A program made the position numbers and the translations under genes. The notes beneath the pieces were generated by a model. It saw only the letters and a program-made list of their open reading frames with translations, had not been told where the DNA came from and made no database searches. A DNA stretch of 64,000 nt, from assembly GCF_029240215.1 (NCBI RefSeq), contig NZ_JARBTK010000001.1, positions 186,001 through 250,000 of the forward strand. The letters are read 5' to 3'. Source of the DNA: Chryseobacterium sp. (lineage in GTDB: Bacteria; Bacteroidota; Bacteroidia; Flavobacteriales; Weeksellaceae). The stretch's first letter is position 1. Every line of letters begins with the position of its first letter. Positions 43,009 to 51,139 of the stretch are shown in pieces.

Positions 43009-43839
43009 TTAGTTATGATCTATTTTTTTCCAGATTTTCTGATCCTCAATCTGATGATAGAATTTATCTAAATTGGAAAAACGTATTGTTTCTTTTGAGC
43101 CTAAAGCTAAGAAGCCCAAATTTTCCAGACTTGCATCAAAAAGATTGAAAACCCTTTCCTGCAAAGCTTTTTCGAAATATATCATCACATTTCTGCAGAT
43201 AATTAACTGAAAGCTGTTAAACGAACTGTCAGAAACCAGATTATGTGTAGATAAAATCAGTTTTTCCTGAAGACTTTTATCAAACCTTGCGCTGTCATAA
43301 TTCGCAGTATAATAATCTGAAAAATCTTCTTTTCCACCTGAAAGCATATAATTTTCAGAGTAAATTTTCATTTGATTCATCGGGAAAACTCCTGATCTCG
43401 CCGTTTCCAAAACTGAAGGATTGATATCTGTTGCATAGATCAGACATTTATGATATAGATTGGCTTCTTTTAATAAAATCGCCATCGAATACGCCTCTTC
43501 ACCTGTAGAACAACCTGCAACCCAGATTCGAATCAAAGGATAAGTTCCCAGCTGAGGCAAAATTTCTTCTCTTAATTTTTTAAAAAATTGCGGATCGCGG
43601 AACATTTCTGTCACATTCACTGTAATTTCTTCGATAAAATGTTTGAGATAATCCGGATCATTGATAATGGTATATCGCAATTCTGCAAAGCTTGTAAAAC
43701 GGTCAATGAGACAAATACGATTGACTCTGCGTTTGAAAGATGCTCTGCTGTACAAAGAAAAATCGTATCCGTACAAATCGTATACATCTTTGATCAGATA
43801 TTCTATTTCTTCATCTCTTACGATACTTGGCTCCAGCAT
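43009..43839 (-). CDS. cheR: CheR-type protein methyltransferase
   Basis: A 276-residue SAM-dependent glutamate O-methyltransferase. A small helical N-terminal domain precedes the SAM motif IRIWVAGCSTGEEAYSMAILL and the FQLIICRNVMIYF motif. It starts two bases after the response regulator stop. It probably methylates a protein in the same signalling circuit, with the adjacent CheB as its antagonist. Confidence 0.9.
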   Translation of the reverse strand: MLEPSIVRDEEIEYLIKDVYDLYGYDFSLYSRASFKRRVNRICLIDRFTSFAELRYTIINDPDYLKHFIEEITVNVTEMFRDPQFFKKLREEILPQLGTYPLIRIWVAGCSTGEEAYSMAILLKEANLYHKCLIYATDINPSVLETARSGVFPMNQMKIYSENYMLSGGKEDFSDYYTANYDSARFDKSLQEKLILSTHNLVSDSSFNSFQLIICRNVMIYFEKALQERVFNLFDASLENLGFLALGSKETIRFSNLDKFYHQIEDQKIWKKIDHN

Positions 43840-43840
43840 T

Positions 43841-44206
43841 TTAAGACAGTTTTTCTATTGATGTTAATAATTTGTCTACGTCAATCGGTTTTTTTACATA
43901 ATCCTGAGCTCCTGCATCAAGACATTTCTGTCGGTCTTCTTCCATCGCCTGAGCGGTTACCGCAATTACCGGAATATGCTGTATTGCAGGTGTCTGACGA
44001 ATGATTTTTAAAGCTTCGTAACCATCCATTTCAGGCATCATCATATCCATTAGAACGACTCCGATTTCGGGATCATTTTTTAAAATCTGAATAGCTTCCT
44101 GCGCCATTGTACAGGTTTCCATCCTGAAACCACGGGCTTTCAGGGTTAGTTTTAAGGCAAATATATTCCGTGGATCATCATCCACAATCAAAATTTTCTT
44201 CTTCAT
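43841..44206 (-). CDS. single-domain response regulator
   Basis: A 121-residue receiver: ILIVDDDPRN, acceptor Asp54 in VLMDMMMPEMDG, VTAQAM switch region and KKPID lysine. It is very like the third receiver of the upstream hybrid kinase (both contain the MDMMMP and DGYE segments), suggesting origin by duplication of that domain. It starts 14 bases after the kinase stop. Confidence 0.9.
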   Translation of the reverse strand: MKKKILIVDDDPRNIFALKLTLKARGFRMETCTMAQEAIQILKNDPEIGVVLMDMMMPEMDGYEALKIIRQTPAIQHIPVIAVTAQAMEEDRQKCLDAGAQDYVKKPIDVDKLLTSIEKLS

Positions 44207-44220
44207 AAAAAATCTGTGGT

Positions 44221-47200
44221 TTAACTTTCATACAGCCAGACACGCAGAAGAGACAGCAACTGATCTATATCTACAGGTTTTGTGATATAATCTGATGCAC
44301 CTGCCAGAATACATTTGTCACGGTCACCAATCATTGATTTTGCTGTTACAGCAATGATCGGAAGTCTTTTAAACTTCGACATTTTTCTGATTTCCTGAAT
44401 GGTTTCGTAACCGTCCATATTTGGCATCATCATATCCATCAAAACTACGTCTACATCAGGATGTTCTTTAATCTGTTCCAAAGCCTGAACGCCGTCCATC
44501 GCCAAAACAACTTCTACTTTATATTTTTCTAAGGCTTTCGTTAATGAGAAAATATTTCGAACATCATCATCGGTGATCAATATTTTTTTACCGCTCAGAA
44601 CTTCGGTTAATGAACCTAAAGTTTTGTTTCTGATGGTTTCCACTGAGCTGTTTTTTTCCTCTACCAAGTGTAAAAATAATCCGACTTCATCTAAAATTCT
44701 TTGATAAGAATGTGCCGTTTTTACTACGATTGAATCAGCATATTGCTTGATTTTAAGCTCTTCAGAGGTCGAAAGGTTTCTTTCTGTAAAAATAATAATC
44801 GGCAGATTTTCTAATCCCTCATAACTTTTAATAGATTCGATAATTTTATAGGCATTTCTCCTGTTTGCTCCTATGTCTAAAATCACACAATCTACTCCAT
44901 TGGTATTGAATGCTCGCACACTGTCTTCCACATTATCTTCAACAGATAACGAAATATCAAAATTGCTCAAAAAATACGATAATGCACTTGCGTGTTTCGC
45001 ATTTTCTTCCACGATAAGAACTTTTTGCGGAGATTTTTTCAGTGCATCTTCAATTTTTTTGAAAACATCCGTCATTTGTTCCATTGCAACAGGTTTATTA
45101 ATGAAATCAATGGCTCCTTTCATCAGACTTTCCTGTTTTACATGAAGTGACGACATCATGTGAACAGGAATTGGTTTTGTCTGAGGATTTGATTTGAGTT
45201 CTTCCATTACTTTCCAGCCGTCTTTTACAGGAAGCTGTACATCCAGTAAAATCGCTGCAGGACGATACTGCATTGCAGCAGATAACGCCTGATCACCACG
45301 AACAACAACAATACCTTTATAACTATTCATTCTCGCAAATTTCAATAATGCTTTGGCAAAATTGGTATCGTCTTCAATGATTAAAATAACTTTATCATCT
45401 TTTGAAATATTTTCTCTGTCGTCATCTACATCTTCGGGAATTTCTAAATGATTGAATGCAGTGGTGACATTACTTTCCTCGTAATCGATAATATTTTTGA
45501 TTTCTTCAACATCTTCTAAAATAACATCAACTAAATTCTGATCAGAATTTACACTTAAATTCATCTGATTCCCTTTTAGTTTTTCACTCACCGGAATGAT
45601 TAAACTGAACTCACTTCCTTCGTTGACCTTACTTTTCAGATCTAAATAACCACCTAATAATTTTGCGATTTCACGGCTGATAGACAATCCCAAACCTGTT
45701 CCGCCAAATTTACGCTGTGTAGATCCATCGGCCTGCTGAAAGGCTTCAAAGATAATTTTCTGCTTATCATCGGGAATTCCGATACCTGTATCTTTTACGG
45801 AGAAAATTATAAAATCTTTATTTTTCGGATCTTTTTTAATGTTTAAGGCTACGCTTCCTTCTTTTGTGAATTTCAAAGCATTAGACAATAGATTTCTTAA
45901 GACCTGATCCAAACGTAAACGATCTGTTTCAAGGCTTTTTTCCAAACCGTTTTCGATATTGATATTAAATTCAATTCCTTTTTCTTTCACTAAAGGATTG
46001 ATCAAATTTTTCAGATCTTTCACCACTTCATCAATCTCAACATTCTGATATTCCAGAGACATTTTTCCTGATTCTATCTTTGCCAGATCCAAAATCTCAT
46101 CAATCAAAGTCAACAAACTGCTTCCCGAGCTCTGAATAACTTTTGCCGATTCTATCTGATCTTCATTCAGATTTTCATCAGGATTTTCAGCCATCAGGCG
46201 AGACAAAAGAAGGATTGAATTCAATGGTGTTCTCAATTCGTGCGACATATTTGCCAGGAATTCAGACTTATACTGTGTGCTTAAAGCTAATTCTTCCGCT
46301 TTTCTTTGAATTTCAATATTACGCTCAGCAATCAGGTGATTTTTTTCTTCAAGTAATTTCGAACGTTCTTCCAGTTCGGTATTGGTCTGCATCAGTTCTT
46401 CCTGCTGCACTTTCAGCTCTTCTTCCGACGCCTGAAGTTTTTGAGTCTGTGCCTCAAGCTCCGTATTCAGGTTTTCCAATTCAGAATGCTGCACCTGCAG
46501 TTCTTCTGATTGAGCCTGAGTTTCCTCAAGTAATCTCTGTTCTTTTTCACGGCTTTTGGCTGCACGTATGGCAATGGTAATATTTCTGCAACTCTCAACA
46601 AAATATTCGATTTTATCCTGATCGAAATTAGTGCCTGAACTTAATTCCAAAACACCAAGTATCTGTCTATCCGAAATTACAGGAATCAGGAGAATCGCAT
46701 TGATTTTCATCTTACTGCTTGCAAATGTAACTGCAAAATCGTTTTCATCTAAATCATTATATACTTTGGGTTTTTTCTGAACAAAAACCTGTCCCACCAT
46801 TCCTTCTCCGGGTGCAAAGAACTGTTTCATAGTACTTTCCAGACCAAAAGAGCCGCTGAGTTTTAATCTTTCTTCATCAATAAGATAAATTGCCCCATTA
46901 ATACAATTTCCGTATTCGATAAGCTGATTAAGAGCATCATTACTAATCTGTTTCACAGATTTATTTCCGACCAAAGCTTCATTCAATAAAGCCAAACCTT
47001 TTTGCCTCCAGTCGCTTTTATTAATCTCATCAAAAGATTTTTTGAGAGATTCTGTCATATGATTCAGAGATTCTACCAGATCACCGAGATCGTCTGCAGA
47101 ATCATCTGTGAGCTTCTGACTGTAATCACCATTGGCAACACGATTTGCAACCTGCTGAATGACACTTACTCTTCTTGAAATTTCAATATCTTTCTGTTTT

Positions 47201-47844
47201 AGTTCTTTTTCTAACTTATCTCTACGAAGCAAGTCGTTACGTAATTTCACATAGAAAAATATGGTTACAAAAACTGCTGCTAAAGATGAAAAAATGATGA
47301 ATAATACCGTAGTTTTTGATGAACTGTCAAGATCTTTATTCTTTTTTTCGAGTCCGTTTTCCTCAAAGTTTACAAAATCCTGCACAAGTGAGCGACATTT
47401 GTCCATATACAATTTGCTCATCTCAATTTGTTCCTGAGTCATCTCGATCCCTTTTCGCCTGTTATCGACAAAAAACTTCAAATTTTTGATATTGGCATTT
47501 ACATTTTCTTCCAGACTTTTCAGACGCAATAGCTGAGACTGGTCTGTAATCTCCAGAGATTTTACACGCTCTATAGATTTAGAATATTCCTGCAAACTTG
47601 TATTGTAAGGATCTAAAAAACTTTCTTTTCCGGTAAGCTGGTAGCCCCGGTTTCCGGTTTCTGCATCCAGAAGTGCTATTAAAACATCTTTTACAGCCGT
47701 TACAGATCTCCTGCTTTTGGAAACACTTTCGCGATGCTTCATCTGATTTCTGATGCTCCAATATGATGCGACCGAACTCGCAATTAAAATAAGTAAGGAA
47801 AATCCAATTCCAAATTGAAGATTTCTTATGACTTTTTTCGGCAT
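44221..47844 (-). CDS. hybrid histidine kinase: CHASE3-HAMP-GAF-kinase-three receivers
   Basis: A 1207-residue membrane kinase. TM1 10-28; CHASE3 sensor about 40-175 (LLDAETGNRGYQLTG); TM2 178-198; HAMP 215-270; GAF 285-430; long coiled coil 435-525; HisKA with His535 in SHELRTP; HATPase with DTGIGIP and GGTGLGLSIS. Three receivers follow, with Asp868, Asp990 and Asp1137. The second lacks the usual acidic pair (VEEN) and the MP motif, so it is probably not phosphorylated normally. It starts four bases after the upstream kinase stop. Confidence 0.92.
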   Translation of the reverse strand: MPKKVIRNLQFGIGFSLLILIASSVASYWSIRNQMKHRESVSKSRRSVTAVKDVLIALLDAETGNRGYQLTGKESFLDPYNTSLQEYSKSIERVKSLEITDQSQLLRLKSLEENVNANIKNLKFFVDNRRKGIEMTQEQIEMSKLYMDKCRSLVQDFVNFEENGLEKKNKDLDSSSKTTVLFIIFSSLAAVFVTIFFYVKLRNDLLRRDKLEKELKQKDIEISRRVSVIQQVANRVANGDYSQKLTDDSADDLGDLVESLNHMTESLKKSFDEINKSDWRQKGLALLNEALVGNKSVKQISNDALNQLIEYGNCINGAIYLIDEERLKLSGSFGLESTMKQFFAPGEGMVGQVFVQKKPKVYNDLDENDFAVTFASSKMKINAILLIPVISDRQILGVLELSSGTNFDQDKIEYFVESCRNITIAIRAAKSREKEQRLLEETQAQSEELQVQHSELENLNTELEAQTQKLQASEEELKVQQEELMQTNTELEERSKLLEEKNHLIAERNIEIQRKAEELALSTQYKSEFLANMSHELRTPLNSILLLSRLMAENPDENLNEDQIESAKVIQSSGSSLLTLIDEILDLAKIESGKMSLEYQNVEIDEVVKDLKNLINPLVKEKGIEFNINIENGLEKSLETDRLRLDQVLRNLLSNALKFTKEGSVALNIKKDPKNKDFIIFSVKDTGIGIPDDKQKIIFEAFQQADGSTQRKFGGTGLGLSISREIAKLLGGYLDLKSKVNEGSEFSLIIPVSEKLKGNQMNLSVNSDQNLVDVILEDVEEIKNIIDYEESNVTTAFNHLEIPEDVDDDRENISKDDKVILIIEDDTNFAKALLKFARMNSYKGIVVVRGDQALSAAMQYRPAAILLDVQLPVKDGWKVMEELKSNPQTKPIPVHMMSSLHVKQESLMKGAIDFINKPVAMEQMTDVFKKIEDALKKSPQKVLIVEENAKHASALSYFLSNFDISLSVEDNVEDSVRAFNTNGVDCVILDIGANRRNAYKIIESIKSYEGLENLPIIIFTERNLSTSEELKIKQYADSIVVKTAHSYQRILDEVGLFLHLVEEKNSSVETIRNKTLGSLTEVLSGKKILITDDDVRNIFSLTKALEKYKVEVVLAMDGVQALEQIKEHPDVDVVLMDMMMPNMDGYETIQEIRKMSKFKRLPIIAVTAKSMIGDRDKCILAGASDYITKPVDIDQLLSLLRVWLYES

Positions 47845-47848
47845 AAAA

Positions 47849-49318
47849 TTAATTTAATGGTAATGTAAAATAAAACGTTGACCCTTCTTCCAGTTTACTG
47901 GAAAGACCGATTGTTCCGTGATGTTGTTTGATAATTTCTGCACAGATATAAAGACCTATTCCCATCCCCTGAAACTGTACAGATGATTCTTCGACACGGT
48001 AAAATTTACGAAAAACGGCATCCTGCTTAAAATCAGGAATTCCGATCCCAAAATCTGTGACGCTCACCTTTACTTCTTCATCATCTACAAATGTTGTGAC
48101 GATGACCTGATTATTTTCAGGTGAATATTTGATGGCGTTGGTCAGAAAATTGATCAAAACCTGCTCAATGCGTATGGCATCAAAAGAAATGAGCTGATTG
48201 ATTTCGCCAATATGACGCTCTATTTTCACATTCGGGTTATCATGTGTCTGGAGAATAGTGTCGATGGTATTGTGAATAAGTTTTTCAAGATTTGCAGGCT
48301 TCTTATTTATTTTGAGCTTGCCATTTTCAATCTTGGAAACATCCAGTAAATCGGTGATCAGCGTATTTAATTTTTCTATCTGATCCAAAGCTTTCGTTAC
48401 AAAAACGGCTTCTGTATTTTCGGTATTGAGTTTCAACTTACGATCCAGCAATTGCATATAAGCTTTTATGCTTGTCAAAGGTGTTTTCAGTTCGTGGCTT
48501 GCGATACTGAGAAATTCATCCTTTTCTTTTTCTACTTTTTTCTGGTCTTCTATATCTGTGAATGTTCCTACCCAGTTTTTCACTTTTTCGTCTTGATAAA
48601 CGGGTGACATTCTCAACAGATGATATCTGTAATCTCCGGAATCGAGATTTTTAATTCTGATCTCCAATTCAAGAGCCTTTCCTTTTTTTCTGCATCTTTG
48701 AAATTCTTCCTCAATATTGAGATCATCGGAATGCGTTTCCGGAAACTGTTGACCAGATTCAGAATATTCAAACCATTTTTTGTTGACAAAATTGACGACT
48801 CCATCCTGGTTTAATGTGAATGCAATTTGTGGTAAGGCTTCCAACATCAGATGAAAATGATCAATTTCCGATTTCATAGAAACCTGGGCTTCTCTTCTTC
48901 CTTTCACTTCCAGCTCCAGACTCTCCTGTGTTTTTCTCATTGCAAGATTGTTTTCCTGCAGATTGTAGAAAGTTTTTACTTTGAGCATCAGAATTTCAGG
49001 ATCTATAGGCTTTGTAACATAATCCATCCCGCCGGAATTGTATCCGCGGGTAATGAATCTCTTATCTGTATTGACAGCAGATAAAAATATGATGGGAATT
49101 TCCTTTGTCTTGCTGTATCCTGCAAAAGTTTCAGCCACCTCAAAACCATCCATTCCGGGCATTTGTACATCCAAAATAATCAGTGCATAATTATTTTTCA
49201 GTGCTTTACCCAATGCTTCTTCGCCGGAATTGGCAGTATCAACCTGAAAATCTTTCGATTCTAAGAGTTTTTTTAGCGAATAAATATTGTTCTGGTTATC
49301 ATCAACAATTAAAATCAT
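47849..49318 (-). CDS. hybrid histidine kinase: receiver-PAS-kinase
   Basis: A 489-residue soluble protein. An N-terminal receiver has Asp50 in ILDVQMPGMDG. A PAS domain lies at about 155-260 (MLEALPQIAFTLNQDGVVNFVNKKWFEY). HisKA has His275 in SIASHELKTP, and the ATPase shows FGIGIP and GMGIGLYICAEI. Having the receiver first suggests it receives phosphate from the other kinase before signalling on. It is the first gene of the six-gene operon. Confidence 0.92.
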   Translation of the reverse strand: MILIVDDNQNNIYSLKKLLESKDFQVDTANSGEEALGKALKNNYALIILDVQMPGMDGFEVAETFAGYSKTKEIPIIFLSAVNTDKRFITRGYNSGGMDYVTKPIDPEILMLKVKTFYNLQENNLAMRKTQESLELEVKGRREAQVSMKSEIDHFHLMLEALPQIAFTLNQDGVVNFVNKKWFEYSESGQQFPETHSDDLNIEEEFQRCRKKGKALELEIRIKNLDSGDYRYHLLRMSPVYQDEKVKNWVGTFTDIEDQKKVEKEKDEFLSIASHELKTPLTSIKAYMQLLDRKLKLNTENTEAVFVTKALDQIEKLNTLITDLLDVSKIENGKLKINKKPANLEKLIHNTIDTILQTHDNPNVKIERHIGEINQLISFDAIRIEQVLINFLTNAIKYSPENNQVIVTTFVDDEEVKVSVTDFGIGIPDFKQDAVFRKFYRVEESSVQFQGMGIGLYICAEIIKQHHGTIGLSSKLEEGSTFYFTLPLN

Positions 49319-49362
49319 AAAACGTAAAATAATCTTGTAGAGGGTATCCTTTCCTCAGCTAC

Positions 49363-49370
49363 CAAAAATA
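49363..49370 (-). promoter_or_regulatory. -7 box of the signalling operon
   Basis: CAAAAATA reads TATTTTTG on the minus strand, 45 bases upstream of the first gene. The rest of 49371-49628 is AT-rich, with nothing else I can support. Confidence 0.4.
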
Positions 49371-49628
49371 CTCACAAATTTTCAAAAAACAGTTTATTAT
49401 TTAAAGAATATTGAACTTATAAACTATTAAGCATCTACATTAAATATAAATAATATTTATATGTTAAATTATCTGTAAAACAATATTTAATATACCACAA
49501 ATTATAAATTCTTGATACAAATAGCTATTATTTTAAAAACATATCATAAAATTAAAAGCCAAAAATCAACTAATATTGAAAAAATTGGCATGCTTATTCT
49601 ATAAATCTAAAGAGAAAATCATAAAATT

Positions 49629-49853
49629 ATGAATTACAAAGAAGCCGTAAAACACAAAAAGGAAGCAGTGAATAAAGCTGATGAATCATTATTAAAATTG
49701 TATCATATTGTAATCACTCCGGCAAATACCGATGAAAGCTACAAATACATAGAAGATTTTACGAAAAATCCTGAAGCTTTTGACGATGAAAGCTGTAAAA
49801 AGTATTGTACTGATGATGAATTTGAAGTGGTGAGTTTTAAAAAAGAACAATGA
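49629..49853 (+). CDS. small protein of unknown function
   Basis: A 74-residue acidic/basic soluble protein (MNYKEAVKHKKEAVNKADESLLKL, ending VVSFKKEQ). Codon use and position between the kinase promoter and a convergent gene support a real but uncharacterised gene. No signal or membrane segment. Confidence 0.55.
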   Translation: MNYKEAVKHKKEAVNKADESLLKLYHIVITPANTDESYKYIEDFTKNPEAFDDESCKKYCTDDEFEVVSFKKEQ

Positions 49854-49865
49854 ACCGTCTGTAAT

Positions 49866-51005
49866 CTAAAAACTTTCAGGCATCAATTTCATTTTATTAA
49901 TTACAGGATTAGCATACATCGATAAAAAACCCTTTTTCAGGGCTATGTCATCGATATTAATACGCATTTCAAGCCTGCGTTCAAAAAGTTGTTTTTCTTT
50001 CTCTGTATAGTTTTCTGAAAATCTGTTTGTTTGATTTAAAATATCATAGGCAATATAATTGGTCGGCCAAAGCTGGTAATTTTGTATGATAGATTCATCG
50101 ATGATCTGTGCAATTGCCTGAAGTTGTTTGTTTTTATTTTCAAAGTTAATGAAAACATCATCCAATTCATGATTGATTACATTGCCTGCGTGTAGGTGAA
50201 TGCGTTTTTTCTGTCCCAATACTCCACTCATCATGGTCGTAAAATCTTCATCTTTGGCTTTGATGTAAACTTCGTCGTTTTGATTTGCTATTAGTTGCGG
50301 CATTTTTAACACATCTGTAGGATCATATTCGTATGAAATCGACAGAGGAACTATTCTCAGATCTTTGAAAAAATCAGAAAGTGATGTATGTTTTGATGCC
50401 ATTGCAAGCATTTTTAAAACACCTTGTTGTGTTGCATCGTTACCGTCTTTTGTACGGCCTTCACGCTGGGCAATCCATACAGAACGGTTTTCAGATTTCA
50501 AAAGCTGAAAAATATATTCAGACATCAGTTGAGAACTTTTCAATTGTTCACGCAAAGATAACCCTCTCTGAACTAAAAAATTACGATTGAGTTTGGCAAG
50601 AATATGCAGGAAGTTTTGCTGAACAAGGTTATCACCGATTGCAGAAGATGTCATAATGTAATCTTTCTCTAAAAGCACCAAATTGAGCAATGAAGTGTCT
50701 AAAACAATATCCCGATGGTTGGAAACAAAAAGGTAGGAGGTATTTTTATCAAGTTTATCAAATCCCGAATTCGTAAGTCCCTGAGAACTTGTTTCCAAAA
50801 TTTTACTGATGGTATGCGAAATAAAATTCTTTTGAAAATCGTAGATAGAATGTGTATTCTTCAACTGCTCTGACCATATTTTCTCATCAACATCAGGAAA
50901 TGTAAAATTCATCAGTGCCTTCAGCATTGGATGGCGGATTATACTTTGTACGGCATCATTGACTTCGCAGTCATCAAAAGACCTGATCTCATCAAACTTC
51001 GACAT
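49866..51005 (-). CDS. PlsC/PlsB-like glycerol phosphate acyltransferase
   Basis: A 379-residue protein with an acyltransferase core: LFVSNHRDIVLDTSLLN, then NFLVQRG, and IAQREGRTKDGNDATQQGVLKML, which corresponds to the glycerol-phosphate-binding EGTR motif. The catalytic motif reads HRDIVLD, an H-X5-D spacing in place of the canonical H-X4-D; the other Asp is only two residues away. It should acylate a lysophospholipid or related alcohol. Acceptor unknown. Confidence 0.82.
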   Translation of the reverse strand: MSKFDEIRSFDDCEVNDAVQSIIRHPMLKALMNFTFPDVDEKIWSEQLKNTHSIYDFQKNFISHTISKILETSSQGLTNSGFDKLDKNTSYLFVSNHRDIVLDTSLLNLVLLEKDYIMTSSAIGDNLVQQNFLHILAKLNRNFLVQRGLSLREQLKSSQLMSEYIFQLLKSENRSVWIAQREGRTKDGNDATQQGVLKMLAMASKHTSLSDFFKDLRIVPLSISYEYDPTDVLKMPQLIANQNDEVYIKAKDEDFTTMMSGVLGQKKRIHLHAGNVINHELDDVFINFENKNKQLQAIAQIIDESIIQNYQLWPTNYIAYDILNQTNRFSENYTEKEKQLFERRLEMRINIDDIALKKGFLSMYANPVINKMKLMPESF

Positions 51006-51139
51006 TGAATTACTAACTTTTTATTACAGTTTGCAAAAGAACAAAAAATTATTGAAGACTCCGTGCTAAGTTTAAATAGATTAGTATGTCACAAATTGGA
51101 ATACGTTTTGTTTAGTATGTATGTCTGAACCAATAATCG

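Noticed and set aside
42417..43839. Classical chemotaxis locus
   Set aside because: CheR and CheB are present, but there are no chemoreceptors, CheA or CheW; the operon is a kinase/receiver cluster.
46143..46580. A 145-codon plus-strand frame
   Set aside because: It lies inside the coiled-coil and kinase part of the large hybrid kinase; the opposite strand has firm domain evidence.
49586..49603. Sigma-54-like TTGGCATGCTTATTCT before the 74-residue gene
   Set aside because: The GG is present, but the -12 GC is replaced by CT, so the essential element is missing.
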